DNA from: Apoderus coryli
Lineage: Eukaryota; Arthropoda; Insecta; Coleoptera; Attelabidae
Length of the DNA stretch: 64,000 nucleotides
Reading direction: 5' to 3'
Assembly (NCBI GenBank): GCA_911728435.2
Contig: OU452213.1
Coordinates: 7,915,834-7,979,833, forward strand
In this document: in pieces, positions 23,579 to 35,540 of the stretch
Position numbering within the stretch: position 1 is the first letter of the stretch
Layout of the letters: each line of letters opens with the position of its first letter
Position numbers and translations under genes: made by a program
Notes under the pieces: model-generated
What the model saw: the letters and a program-made list of their open reading frames with translations, nothing else
Databases searched by the model: none
What the model was told of the DNA's origin: nothing

Positions 23579-23830
23579 GTAATGGACAACGCAAGCTATC
23601 ATAGTCGACAACTCTGAAAAATTCCAGGCTCAATTAATACAAAATTGGAGAATCAAAACTTCATGGCTGCAAATGACATATATTTTGAGGAAAATTATGC
23701 AAAAATGAAATTTTAAACGAGCTGTCTTTAAAGAAATCAATTGCAGTTGATAAGCCAATACCATTTTTCGTGAACTGTGCTATACCAGAAGTGGGATATA
23801 TGGGACATTTTTAAATTTTATGTTGCAAAT
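23579..23830 (+). pseudogene. DETW-type DDE transposase remnant, right part
   Basis: Resumes the transposase interrupted at 16271: VMDNASYHSRQL with the second catalytic Asp, then FMAANDIYFEENYAKMK and AVDKPIPFFVN in shifted frames. The third acidic residue is not visible before similarity fades near 23830. Confidence 0.7.
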
Positions 23831-24365
23831 AAACAAAACGGATATTGTAAATACCAGAAGAATTCACTGTAAAAATCAACCAAGGAGAGAAAAAAATCAG
23901 GCACGTATTTCATTGAATATTAAAGACATTTTATCGGTATGATGATTATAACAAGTACATTGACAAGAAATTGTATTTAAAAGAGCAAAACAGAAATAAC
24001 ATCACCGAACATGATTAACATTTCATTAAAAAAAAAGAATTAAAAATTAATAACTGTCAATCACGCAATAATAACCAGGTATTAACAACCATACAAGACA
24101 AGTCATCAATCGATATTACCCATAATAAAGGTAGGTATCGAAGCATAGTTTACTTACTATATGACAAAACAGAAAGTATCAGTTCTGTGTAATGATAATA
24201 ATAATAAAGTTACACAAGGACCGCGTTCTTGGCATGTTTGTCCCAGCCAAATTAGGTAAAATATGAAAAAGCAGCGAAAGTGTTAACAATTCCGCTTATT
24301 GGGAAAAACAAGTTATTTATGTTTTTATTAATTTAAAGAAAAATTAATAAAATTGTTATACTATC
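23831..24365. other. noncoding interval
   Basis: AT-rich flank of the nested elements; no gene recognised. Confidence 0.5.
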
Positions 24366-24369
24366 TACG

Positions 24370-25130
24370 AGGGTCATTGGATAAATTAACGAGACAGTTG
24401 AAATTCAAAGTGCTGTCTCTTTGCTTCCTCATGTCGTCGACGCTGCTCTTCAAAAACTTGATGACCCTCGTAAATGGTACGCCTCCATCTCGGTCGGTTT
24501 TCGCGATCTGCTCCTAGTTGTTATTCATATGTAAGCCACACTTCTTCATGTTGGTCTTAAGAACATCCTTTTACCTCTTTTGCTGCCCTCCCTTCTCTTG
24601 GGAAGGCGTTCCGTTGGCATGCGGATTACGTGGCTAATCCAACGCAGCTGATGCCTCACAGTCATCGCCTCAATGCTAGTTGATTCAGCTGATGTTTGTT
24701 TGTCGGTCCTGCCATTTGATTCCGAGCATTCTTCTAAGACATCGTTGATGGTACTTCTCTTGCACTTTTAAATGCCTCCGATAAGTGGTCCAAGACTCAG
24801 ATATACGTTAAGGTAGGAACTACAATTGCATTATACACTCGCAACTTAGTTCGAACGTCGATTTTATGATTATCGAAGACTCCCAACCTCAGTCGGACAA
24901 AAGATGCACTTGCCCATCTTATACGATGCTGAATTTCATCATCGATATTCGCGTTCGAGAATGCTGCCGAGGTAAGAGGAACTCTCGATGTTCCGAAGTC
25001 TGTCTCCTTTAACTCGAATATAAAAGCTTTTGGACCGTAATAATAGTCCCAAATCTCGTACCGTGTGGGTGGAAAGGGTGGACTTGTGGATACGTACCTT
25101 CAAAATACCAAGCCTTCTGTAACTGTGCTT
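24370..25130 (-). pseudogene. RTE-like reverse-transcriptase C-terminal remnant
   Basis: Read on the minus strand from about 25060: NIESSSYLGSI, ASASFVRLRLGVFDNHK, then TKLRVYNAIVVPTLTYISESW, HQRCLRRMLGIKWQDRQTN and a basic tail (RRTIYEGHQVFEEQRRRH). This is the conserved region after the RT palm in RTE-like and related retrotransposons. The catalytic core is missing, and several stops and frameshifts are present. Confidence 0.65.
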
Positions 25131-25825
25131 ACAATCATCTCTGTACTGAAAATTAACAAAACAACTCGTCTTTGGATCGCATAAATATTCTACTAGTATC
25201 AGGTGAGAACCCCCAATTTATAATAGAGTATAGGCAATCAGTGAGTGGATAATTGCATAGTAAGAAGCTAAAAGAACCCTCTGCGAAACTGAGTTATAAC
25301 TAACTATAACTAAGATGCTAATGAATGCTTTAAGGTATTTCCATTGAACAAAGAACACTGCTCAAGTTCGGGATGTGCCATCGAATGGTTTGGATTTGTT
25401 ACGTAAGCTATCTGTTCAATTTTCCCAAGTGCTTTACTAGAACTCTAACACGGAGCCTGTCTTCAAGTATTGACCTAATGAGCTTGTTGTCGGTGGATAT
25501 TTCTGGTGCTTTTCAGTTTAGAGAAAAAAACATATGTTGAGAGGGGATACTTCATATATTCTTTAAAAAGAAGGGAATTTATGAATTGAACGTCATAATC
25601 GAATACTTGGTTGTTGACTTTAATTCGCTGCGGTTTTTATTCGGAATTCAACATTTTTGGAGTTTATTTTGCTCACGAAAACATCTGAATAAATTTCCTT
25701 TCACTTTTCCACGTTTTTCTCGGTTTGGGACGACTAAAGCGCTGGTGATCATCAACGTCGTCACGGCCTATTGGAAGCGGTTATACCAAATAAACCCATC
25801 GGGTTTCAAGGACTATTTTTTTAAA
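25131..25825. other. noncoding interval, possibly another RT relic
   Basis: On the minus strand around 25190-25330 a fragment (VLLASYYAIIHSLIAYTLL) weakly resembles the post-catalytic region of jockey-type RTs. This is not firm enough for a separate call. Nothing else recognised. Confidence 0.3.
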
Positions 25826-25827
25826 TA

Positions 25828-26417
25828 CGAGGGTTGCCTATTATATTTCGGGATTAGAGAATAAAAACAAATATTTATCATCGAAAATCACTTTATTGTT
25901 TTTCAAAATATTCCCCATGAATATCTATACACTGTTGCATGCGTTTGAACCAATTGTCGAAGCACTTTTGCCACTCTGATTGAGATATCTCCAAAACGTG
26001 CATTCAGAATGCAGCAACCGCTTCTTCAGGTGTCGAAAAACGTTGACCTCTCAGTTTGTTTTTACGTACGGGAGTAAAAAGAAGTCATTCGGTGCCAAGT
26101 CTGGACTATACGGCGGATGACTCATGAAATCGATATTTTGGGTGCTCAAAAATGCAGTTGTTTGAGCCGATGTGTGAGAGCTCGCATTGTCGTGGTGAAG
26201 AGTTATCCGTCTTCGGCGGTTGGTTTTCCTGATTTCTTGGAAACAACTGGCAAACAAACGGTTGTGTGCCACTCAGAATTGACTGTTCTGCGTTGTTTTA
26301 GTGGTACGGTTGCGACATATCCAGTTTTTTCGAGAAAACAGGAGACCATTTGCTTGGAAGTGCTTCGTGTGCGAACAACTTTTGTTGGATTTGGCTCATC
26401 TTGAACCACCCATACAG
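25828..26417 (-). mobile_element. mariner copy 3, 3' half only (transposase pseudogene)
   Basis: TA 25826-25827 is followed by the family TIR (CGAGGGTTGCC). The minus-strand transposase ends at a stop at 25893-25895. A partly open frame holds TLHHDNASSHTSAQTT (second catalytic Asp) and YSPDLAPNDFF (third Asp), 34 residues apart. The N-terminal domain and first Asp are missing, since similarity ends near 26417. A frameshift follows PYVKTN. Confidence 0.88.
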
Positions 26418-26477
26418 CCAAGGTATGTGACCATTGGTATGTCAATAACTGCTCTGCTTTTATTAGAAACAGTCAGA

Positions 26478-26797
26478 TAATTTAATGGTTTACATCCAAA
26501 TGAACTATGTTGTACGTTAATTTAACAAAAACCGTGAAATTTCTTGTAATTTATTTAGATTCCAGATTAACATGGAATTGTCAGATTGATAACCTCTCAA
26601 AAAGGCTGTCAAGTGTTAACTACCTTTTAAGGAGACTGGCGGGTACATGCTTGATGAGAGTCGTTCGTTGCGCGTATATTGCATATTTTAAGAGTCTTAT
26701 TAATTATAGCAATGTGTTCTGGGGAAACGCATCTCTCCGTCCAAAATCATTTAAAATACAAAAAAACGCCAATACCCATAGTAGCGAAAACCAATAA
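26478..26797 (+). pseudogene. non-LTR RT thumb fragment
   Basis: A frame with VKFLVIYLDSRLTW, LSSVNYLLRRLAGTC, VVRCAYIAYFKSLINYSNVFWG and FKIQK matches the thumb of jockey/CR1-like RTs. It is a relative of the element at 39925, which has the same motif order. Upstream NGLHPNE in another frame is the region just before it. Truncated on both sides. Confidence 0.7.
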
Positions 26798-27540
26798 TAA
26801 TGAGTGCATCTTCTAATTCTTCATGTAACATTTTTTGAAATGACGTCTTTGTTTTTAAGTCGTTTTAACGGCTAGTATGTTGTATTTAGAGAGTACCCGG
26901 TATAATTGTAAAGATATATAATTCAAAATGCCTTGGAATTTCTCTATAGAGTTGTTTTTAGTGCAAAAACTATTAAATCAGTTGCGGTGAACACGCAAAA
27001 TGTGGGCTGTAGATAATTAACGTATCTAACGTTTCCAATTTGATGTAAAATACAGTCTTGCTTCTATAAATTTTATTACTAGTCGCTTTCGGGCAAGAAC
27101 CGGTCTTGTTTTAGCTGATTATATCCTTTTGGATTCTAACACAACAACAAAGTTTAATAAATTTGTCAAAATGTTATTTTTATTAATAATACAGTTGCAC
27201 CAAAAAAAGTAGTCTCTTCTTTTGACCAGACGAACTTTTTCCTACATATTTTTCGATGCTGCCTCTGGATCTGCAGCCAAAAGAGGGTCTTCCGCAACCT
27301 CATTTTTTACGAAAAAGTAAAGAGAAAACCGATTAATCTGACTTCAAAGTTGAATTTTACGGATGAAAATAGGGTTTGAATATTTTTTTCAAGCAATTTT
27401 AACTCTTCGCACGGCTTTTAAATTTACAACTAAAAAAAGTTTATAAGCCTTTTGATTTTTACGAAAACCACGTATTTTTTTAAAAATATCATTTGATTTT
27501 TATTTCATTCGATTTCATTGAATAATGAAAAAAATTTCAG
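26798..27540. other. noncoding interval
   Basis: No gene recognised. Sequence near 27190-27240 may be the end of the DDE element that follows. Confidence 0.4.
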
Positions 27541-27544
27541 GCAG

Positions 27545-28300
27545 ATGGCCTTCACGACCCCTTTTGCAGGACCATACTCTTTTGATGAAAATTTCCATAA
27601 CATTTTCACACATCTGCGGCTCTATTTCATCATCAACGGCACGAATATTGTCTTTGAGTGTTTAAACTGACTGGGAAGCATTGGCATAAACCTTGTCTTT
27701 CACGTAACCCCAAAGGTGTTAAATCATATGATTTTGCGAGCCAATTGTCATCATTTCGAGAAATGACTGTCAGGAAAATTTTCTCGCAAAAGAGCAATGG
27801 CTTCGCCACTTGTGCCGGCCGTCTTGTTAAAAAAAAATTGTCCACATCCATACCTTCCAATTTTGGCAATAAAAATCCATTAACCAAAACTGCCGCACCA
27901 GCTTCATTTTCGAAAAATTACGGCCCAATGATCGCTTCTATCCAGAACCGCACCAAACAGTTACACGTCGTGGATAGAGAAGTTTTTCAATAATCACTTT
28001 TGGATTTTCTGTGCGTCAAATCCGACAGTTCTGCTTATTAACGTAGCCTCAAAGATGTGCCTCATCGCTCATAAGAATTTTCTTGGGAAATTCTGGATCA
28101 TTTTCTTGCTTTTCCAATACCCAATTGGCAAAGATACGACGCGGTTGATGGTCGGTTGGCTTAAGTTCTTGTGTTTACTGAACTTTGTAAACCTTAAGAC
28201 TTAAATCTTTATGCAAAATTTGGTGTAATCTCGTTTGCGAAATGCCTAATTCCAGAGAACGACGTGGAATGATCAAACCTGGGTTGGTCTTGTTAAAGGT
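27545..28300 (-). pseudogene. DDE transposase remnant (DD41D-type relative)
   Basis: On the minus strand: LELGISQTRLHQILHKDL (helix-turn-helix), WVLEKQENDPEFPKKILMSDEAHL (first catalytic Asp), GYVNKQNCRI, PRRVTVWC, a degraded QDG box, then LWGYVKDKVYA and TLKDNIRAVDDEIEPQM. The block order matches the element at 22637-23488 and the relic at 52600-53080. The second and third acidic sites are destroyed by indels and there are many stops. Confidence 0.72.
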
Positions 28301-28855
28301 CCAGACTACTTATTTTGTGGGCCTGCGTAATGTTAATTATTAGTATGATTTTTTAGGCAATCTCCGTGGGTTGTTTTCTCGTTTTTATTATTATTATTAT
28401 TATTGTTAATCATGGCAGATTTATGTGTTGAAAGTGTGGAAATTTGCAGCCATAATTCATACCAGTATATCTATCCTCCTGAAGCGGTAATCTGCATATA
28501 AAATTATTAAAAATAAGTAGCAATGCCAAAATGAGCTTAAATTGAGCACGTCAAGTTGTTTGCGGGATATGTTGGCAAATTATTTTGTCCGGTTTTAAAA
28601 ATAATAATAATGATAATCGTGATTTATTAGGTGGCCTAAATTGGATGGATCATTTTCATTTTCAGGGACTGCTATACAATTTATATCAATTATTTTTCTT
28701 GCTATACACGGTGTAAATAAATAAATAAAGTGCGAAACAATTATTGGAGATGTGATTCTTTGTTGAAAAAAAAAAAGTATGTCTTTTATATCAAAAAAAT
28801 ATTTGCGCAATGCGGTAGTTTTTTATTTTTTCTTAAAAAGAGAAAGTTAAGTTTG
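28301..28855. other. noncoding interval
   Basis: AT-rich, with an (ATT)n run near 28395. No supported gene; the 71-codon minus frame here has no recognisable features. Confidence 0.5.
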
Positions 28856-29225
28856 AGTTTGGTGTTTTTATATTAAAAATTAATTAAACGTCAACCTGAC
28901 AACTGGTTTAAAAATGTCGCGAAGATTTGGTATTGCACCTAACGATGCAATTAATGATATTATATCTAATAATATACCAAAAAATACAATCAAATCAAAA
29001 AAATATGTATGGAAAATATTTCTCGAGTTTTGTGCGACCAGAGATTACGAACCGAATGCTGAAACGAGTTTGCATAATTTGGCTAATATATTGAAAGATC
29101 GGTAAATATGAGAAAAGCTGACGGAACTGAATTTAAAGAAGCAACTGTAAAAACAATTTGGAATACTACGAGTAGGCTACTCCAGGAAAAATACTTCAAT
29201 GACTTCAAAATGCAAAACGTAAAAG

Positions 29226-30466
29226 GGGCCGAGTCGACTTTAGGGACAGTGGAATCTTATGATTTTTTTTTATTATTAGAAAGACAGCATTTGAAATAGT
29301 ATATTTCAAAAATCCCGATGGCAGCCAGTCGGGAAAGTAGATTTTTGATTTATGTATTTTTTATTTATACTTAGTCTACCACTAACACCCACTATTAATA
29401 AACAAATAACGGAATATTCTGACATTCGCCAAATATAACCAAAGTGTCATATTGACAGTTATTTTAACTGAAATACCCATTATACTATAAATACATACGT
29501 CAGTACGGTCTTATTGTTATTTCACAGGTGTTTATTTGTCAAAATAATTACAGGTATAGCGGGTGATGATATTTTTTTTTATTTTTTGTTATTTTATATT
29601 GACTTACATTTACTTAAATATGCCAGCGATGAAAAAACTCTCCAAATAAATATTGTAGAGATTTAAGTGCTCTATCATTTGATATGTAACATCGGTATTT
29701 TCTATTAACAACGAAAAAAATATGATTTTTTTAAAACTTTGACAGGCCGCCATTCTGAAATTAGCTCTCCGATTTCAATCGCCAACGAACTCACGCGATT
29801 CCATGAGCTAGCCGATTTTTTAACCAAATTTTGTTTCGATTGGTCAAAAAATGCGGCCTAGAACGTGACGCAAAGTTTCTATATCCCATATATATATATA
29901 TATTTATATATATAAACTTTTGAACTGAGGTCATTTTTAGGATTCAGGGGTCATAAAATGAAGTACTGCATAAGAATTTCGGTTGTGTCGATCTCCTGAA
30001 TAGTTAGATTTTTTTTAAAAATCTACTAAAAAAAAATCTGCGGTAAAACCATTATTAAAGCCAAAAATCTAAATTTAATTCCCATAAAATTGGACTTTTT
30101 CACCTATTACATGCCTGGTAATTTTGTCACTTTTTCCATAAAGATTTTATTCTTTTAGATTGCAAATTTGTTTTATGTGTTTTATTAAACACTGGTGCAT
30201 TAATTAGGTAAATAAACCCCTATGGAAGATAAATTAGTGTTAAAATAACATATTTTGATTCAATCTTTATAGAAAAAATGACAAATTACTATGTGTGTAA
30301 AAGGTGAAAAAGTGTATTTTTATGGGACTTAAATTTTGATTTTTGGCTTTAATAATGGTTTTACCGCAGATTTTTTTTTTTTTGAAATGTATTATTTCAA
30401 ATGCTGTCTTTCTAATAAACACGAAGAAACCAGAAGATTCCACTGTCCCTAAAGTCGACTCGAGCC
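29226..30466. mobile_element. 1.24-kb non-autonomous DNA transposon with 8-bp target duplication
   Basis: Terminal inverted repeats of about 80-90 bases start GGGCCGAGTCGACTTTAGGG on the left; the right end gives the complementary GGCTCGAGTCGACTTTAGGG. CGTAAAAG flanks both sides (29218-29225 and 30467-30474), an 8-bp duplication seen in hAT, P, Merlin and some other superfamilies. No transposase frame is inside. A second, internal inverted repeat occupies 30025-30380. Confidence 0.8.
30025..30380. repeat. internal foldback of the 1.24-kb transposon
   Basis: Arms of about 85-150 bases are inverted. The 30030-30110 block (ATCTGCGGTAAAACCATTATT) recurs as complement at 30293-30378, and weaker similarity extends inward. 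The arm lies next to only the right TIR, so the element is asymmetric. Confidence 0.75.
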
Positions 30467-31399
30467 CGTAAAAGATTACAAACAAACGAAAATGCAGGTC
30501 ATCAAATTTGAGTTCAAGTGATTTGGCTAGAATCATTGGATTATGGGATGAATGTACACCAGAAGGTTTACAAAATTTTACCATATTGTAGCTGTTGAGT
30601 TAGCTTAGCGAGGTGGTGAACCAACTGATTGCCTTATAGATTATTTCACGATTGAGAAAAATAATGATGGAACGCCAACCAACAGAATTGAATACAATCC
30701 AATATTCAGTAAAACATGTCAAGGAGGATCAAAAAGTTGTACAAATAGTAAGTGGCTTGTTCCAAATATTGCAAACGAAAGTGCATGCCCTGTTCGGTTA
30801 TTCCATAAATTATTGTCCAAAAGGGGGAAAAATATTACTTCCAGTCGCCTATTCTTGAGACCAAATCGTTTCTGGAAATCCGAAAGTGACACATGGTTTG
30901 ACAATATACCGGTAGGCAAGAACACAATTAATATGTGGACCAAATCATTCGCGCAAGCTATTGGTTTGGACACTAAGTGTAAAAAGATATCCAATCATTC
31001 GAACAGATCAACTGCAGTTAGCCATTTGGCAAATAAAGGAATTCCTGAACAGCAATTAATAAAAATAACAGGACATAGCAGCTCTAATTCAATTAAACCG
31101 TACTTGAATATTAACCAAGAACGCTATGGTGAAATAATCAACACCATGCGAGGAATTTCTTCAGCAGTGGAAATTAACAATCCGTCAACTTCAGCAAACT
31201 GTTCTTCCAATTGAACATTTACCAATTGTACTTTTCACAACTGTAGTTTTAAATAAAAATGAATAATATTTGTTTGATTAAAACTATTACATTTTGTATT
31301 GAAAATTATTAAACGTCAGATTGACAATCAAATTTTTGATATCTACAAAGTAAAAAATTATCTTATCGAATACTCCTCGGCCTTTATAAATACTCAAAA

Positions 31400-31500
31400 T
31401 TTTGTCATAGAGAATCCTTCAAGCGAGTTGCTCAAGGATAATAGCCTGCGGCCTTGGGCTATTATCAAGCAACACGCTTTCGGCATTCTCTATGACAAAA
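31400..31500. repeat. conserved imperfect palindrome of recombinase element B
   Basis: Counterpart of 9602-9709. The outer arms TTTTGTCATAGAGAAT are perfectly inverted, the central loop is 7 bases shorter, and the inner arms differ in the same positions as in copy A. Confidence 0.8.
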
Positions 31501-31552
31501 TTATCTCGGTATTGTCAAGACCCTAGGGGTATTACTACTGACAGTTTCTGCG

Positions 31553-32033
31553 ATCGAGACTTTGGTGGTGTTTCCCTGTGGTTGCAAGGAGTAGAAAAAT
31601 GCGGTTTGGTATCTTACGAGGTGTGTTCTTGATGTTGGACTGTAGCGTGGGCGGCCCATCAATTCCAGTTTTAGCGCCTTCAAATAGTCCATTGTTTGAC
31701 GAGGTGTGTGTGTGTGCTCGCATTGTCTTCATAAATGATCCGACGACGATTGTCCTCATCTCACCAAAGACTTCTTCGTGCCTCTAAAGGAACAGGCGTC
31801 CATTTGTTTTGAAGTGCTTCGGCCGAGATTCAATGAATCACTATTAGAGGATCTCCGCATGTCGGATCTTTTGGACATGAAAGGTGTAGCAGCGAAGGTT
31901 GTTCCGAAATCTTGACCAAAAAAGCCGTCGCATTACGTCCACGACGATCCAACTCGAAAAGGTTGCTAGTTTGACATTTTTTGACCAAAATCCACCATAT
32001 TAAATAAATAAAAAGTCACATCCTTTTTAACTA
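31553..32033 (-). pseudogene. degenerate mariner-like transposase fragment (second family)
   Basis: On the minus strand, fragments read HTSSNN and, in another frame, DYLKALKLELMGRPRYSP, equivalent to the region between the second and third catalytic aspartates of mariner. AACCTCGTATA near 32032 resembles a mariner end. Divergence from the other five copies shows a different family. Many frameshifts. Confidence 0.6.
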
Positions 32034-32574
32034 ACCTCGTATATCATCATAAACTGTCTCTTTTTTGCGAATACTAATATTATTGATCTTAATAATGCAT
32101 GACCAACCCATATGCTCACATATTTTACACGATAAAATACTAAAATATTACTATAATGTCCATCGTTAGTTAGTCTTAGTGATTTTTATATGGTTCCATA
32201 CGAATGACTATAGAAGTAAATGTGGAATCAAGAGGAAATTGTGTTGGTATGGAGCAGATTATTGCAAAAAAACTTTAAGTGATGTACAAGGTGTTCCCGA
32301 ATTAAATTTATTGAACATATCTCGTATCGATAATAGAATTGGCAAAATATTGATAAATTAGGCATTGTTTTGAATAACATTTTTATTTCCCTAATAAATC
32401 CAACAAATAATTATTATCGTGCATCGATTTGTTCTTTTTTCAGTTCAATTTCAATAGGCATTTATATCTTAAAATGTTAAAGAGACGCGTGTTCGACGAG
32501 CCTAAGGAGTGTTAAAGTAAATGCTATTTTCCACAGTGTGTAGTATAAATTTATAAATCCATAGGTTTTCGCTA
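32034..32574. other. noncoding interval
   Basis: No recognised gene; the 60-codon plus frame at 32179 has no known features. Confidence 0.5.
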
Positions 32575-35405
32575 TATTGAGATTATTAATGACACATTAA
32601 AGATTGATCTTTGCTGAGGAATTTGGCTTTTTTTCACTCTGAAAAGGCACTTGTTAACGAAGTTACAGGGTTGTGTTAAAAAGGTGAATATTGGAACTCA
32701 TTTTATGGGGGACGCTTTGAGTCTACGGATGTTATTGTTTATACGCCACTTAAAATGAACGATTTTTTATTTTTTTAAACTGTACAACATTATTATTATA
32801 GAGTGTACCAAAAAACATATTACAAAAATACAAATTAATTGCACATTTTGAGTTTTTAAACTTTACAGCTAAAACAGCTAAAAAGGGTGGTTATTAACTG
32901 CTTGCACATACTGTATGTATTACAAAATGAGCATTTCGAACTTGGTATTGTTTGTCAAGTGCGTAAACTCAAAAAGACTATGCAATCAAGGTCTCTTTAT
33001 TTTTATTCTATATGGCATAATATTATATTATATTACAAATCAAGATTTATGTGCAAGTACTATTAATAAATTTATTAAAATAATAATATCGTTTATTTTA
33101 TTGTTTATATCCAAATTGCAAGCATATTTTATTAAGTATAAGAGGCGCGGTTTAATAAATACATAATAATGCCGGAAAGAATGTTTGAGAAAAAAAACCA
33201 AAACACTGCAAAAGAATTAAATTTAAAATGATCTCTGTATATTATCATGTCAGTTGGAAAAGCATAATAATTTTATTTGACTGGTTACGCACTGGCAATC
33301 AAAGAAATAAACCAGTATAATATTTAATTAGCTTCAAGATCTTGTTTTTTACTTTCAATTTTACTCAGTAGTTAATGGATATCTTCGTTCTCAGTTTAAA
33401 TTAGCCACAGCATTTTGAGACCGGAATAAGTAATAAAGTTAGTCGAAGTGCCAAAATTTACTCAAAGTTTCTTTCTGTTGAGCCCTGGAACATATTGAGA
33501 TGATTTTGTTTTAATTATGACTTGACTCTTGATTAATTTTTGGAACAATCTGTGGAGTGAATCAATGAAAGTAGAAATTATTCGATAATGACAAATTAAA
33601 GAATGATCTTTTCTGAGCAATTTGGTTTTTTATTCACTCTCAAAACTCGCTTATCACGGAAGTTACAGTGTTTTCCCATTGAGTCGGCGGATATTGTTTA
33701 AAAACCAAAAAAGAGATTATAAAATTGACTAAAAATACAAATTAATTGCACATTTTGAGTGTTTAAAGTTTAACGCATTATTTAATAATCAACTTTAATT
33801 TCAAAATATTAAAAAATAACTTTGTAATTCAAGATGATTATTAAAATAATGCGTTAAACTTTAAACACTCAAAATGTGCAATTAATTTGTATTTTTAGTC
33901 AATTTTATAATCTCTTTTTTGGTTTTTAAACAATATCCGCCGACTCAATGGGAAAGCACTATAACTTCCTCGATAAGTGAGTTTTGAAAGGGAATAAAAA
34001 ACCACATTGCTCAGAAAAGTACATTCTTTAATTGATTTTAAGCAATTGGTTCCCATGTCATATACAAAGTAATGTTTTTTGTTGATTTTTGGAACAATCT
34101 GTGGAGTGAACCCATGAAAGTAGAAATTATTCGATAATGACAAATTAAAGATTGATCTTTTCTGAGCAATTTGGTTATTTATTCACTCTGAAAAGACACT
34201 TATTAACGAAGTTACAGGGTTGTGTTAAAAAGGTGAATATTGGTAAGCATTTTATGGGGGACGCCTTGAGTTTAAGGATATTATTGCTTAGACGCCACTT
34301 AAAATGAACGTTTTTTAATTTTTTTTAACTGTACAACATTATTATTATAGAGTGTACCAAAAAAGATATTACAAAATTGTCTAAAAATACAAATTAATTG
34401 CATATTTTGAGTTTTTAAACTTTAAAGCAGTATTTAATAATCAACTTGAATTTAAAAATATTAAAAAATAACTTTGTAATTGAAGATGATTATTAAAATA
34501 ATGCTTTAAACTTTAAACACTCAAAATGTGCAATTAATTTGTATTTTTAGTCAATTTTATAATCTCTTTTTTGGTCTTTAAACAATATCCGTCGACTCAA
34601 TGGGAAAACACTATAACTTCCTTGATAAGTGAATTTTGAGAGGGAATAAAAACCAAATTGCTCAGAAAAGATCATTCTTTAATTTGTCATTATCGAATAA
34701 TTTCTACTTTCATTGATTCACTCCACAGATTGTTCCAAAAATTAATCAAGAGTCAAGTCATAATTAAAACAAAATCATCTCAATATGTTCCAGGGCTCAA
34801 CAGAAAGAAACTTTGAGTAAATTTTGGCACTTCGACTAACTTTATTACTTATTCCGGTCTCAAAATGCTGTGGCTAATTTAAACTGAGAACGAAGATATC
34901 CATTAACTACTGAGTAAAATTGAAAGTAAAAAACAAGATCTTGAAGCTAATTAAATCTTATACTGGTTTATTTCTTTGATTGCCAGTGCGTAACCAGTCA
35001 AATAAAATTATTATGCTTTTCCAACTGACATGATAATATACAGAGATCATTTTAAATTTAATTCTTTTGCAGTGTTTTGGTTTTTTTTCTCAAACATTCT
35101 TTCCGGCATTATTATGTATTTATTAAACCGCGCCTCTTATACTTAATAAAATATGCTTGCAATTTGGATATAAACAATAAAATAAACGATATTATTATTT
35201 TAATAAATTTATTAATAGTACTTGCACATAAATCTTGATTTGTAATATAATATAATATTATGCCATATAGAATAAAAATAAAGAGACCTTGATTGCATAG
35301 TCTTTTTGAGTTTACGCACTTGACAAACAATACCAAGTTCGAAATGCTCATTTTGTAATACATACAGTATGTGCAAGCAGTTAATAACCACCCTTTTTAG
35401 CTGTT
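32575..35405. repeat. compound foldback: nested inverted and direct repeats
   Basis: Arms 32875-33812 and 34465-35405 are inverted copies about 940 bp long. Their outer ~700 bp are almost identical, with identical 83-codon frames (32915-33166 plus, 35112-35363 minus). The inner halves form further palindromes (centres near 33812 and 34465). A ~300-bp block (GAAGTTACAGGGTTGTG ... GTACAACATTATTATTATAG) occurs directly at 32590-32870 and 34140-34430. No transposase, LTR or target duplication is recognised. Confidence 0.8.
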
Positions 35406-35540
35406 TTGTAACAGTTGTAAAGTGTGTTTATAGGTTTTAGCAACTTTTCACTATTGAAAAACAGTTCTGTCTTGTCCATCAAAAGTTATATAACAAGTTT
35501 CAGCAAATTATGTAATAATTCGAAACGTTTGTTAATACGA

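Larger units (their letters stand above)
28914..31214 (+). pseudogene. tyrosine recombinase, copy B (interrupted)
   Basis: Starts at ATG 28914 (MSRRFGI). A 4-base deletion after ILKD breaks the frame near 29103. A transposon insertion and an accompanying gap remove part of the linker. The catalytic Arg region has TGG changed to TAG (before RGGE, near 30605). The C-terminal half (30813-31214) is open and better than in copy A: HSNR (HxxR box), ITGH and KPY, with the putative nucleophile Tyr nine residues after the His, ending CSSN and TGA 31212-31214. Copies A and B together outline an R...HxxR...H...Y recombinase of about 370 residues. Confidence 0.8.
28856..31540 (+). mobile_element. tyrosine-recombinase (Crypton-like) element B
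   Basis: Second copy, in opposite orientation to element A, with the same boundaries (AGTTTGGTG at 28856; ACTACTGA near 31538). It contains the recombinase gene, the palindrome (31400-31500) and the CCCTAGGG core (31521-31528). A 1241-bp non-autonomous transposon (29226-30466) lies within the gene, at a spot where about 75 bp of the gene are also missing. Confidence 0.75.

Noticed and set aside
32915..33166. Identical 83-codon frames at 32915-33166 (+) and 35112-35363 (-)
   Set aside because: They are identical because they lie in the two arms of an inverted repeat. The peptide is AT-driven and hydrophobic with no known domain.
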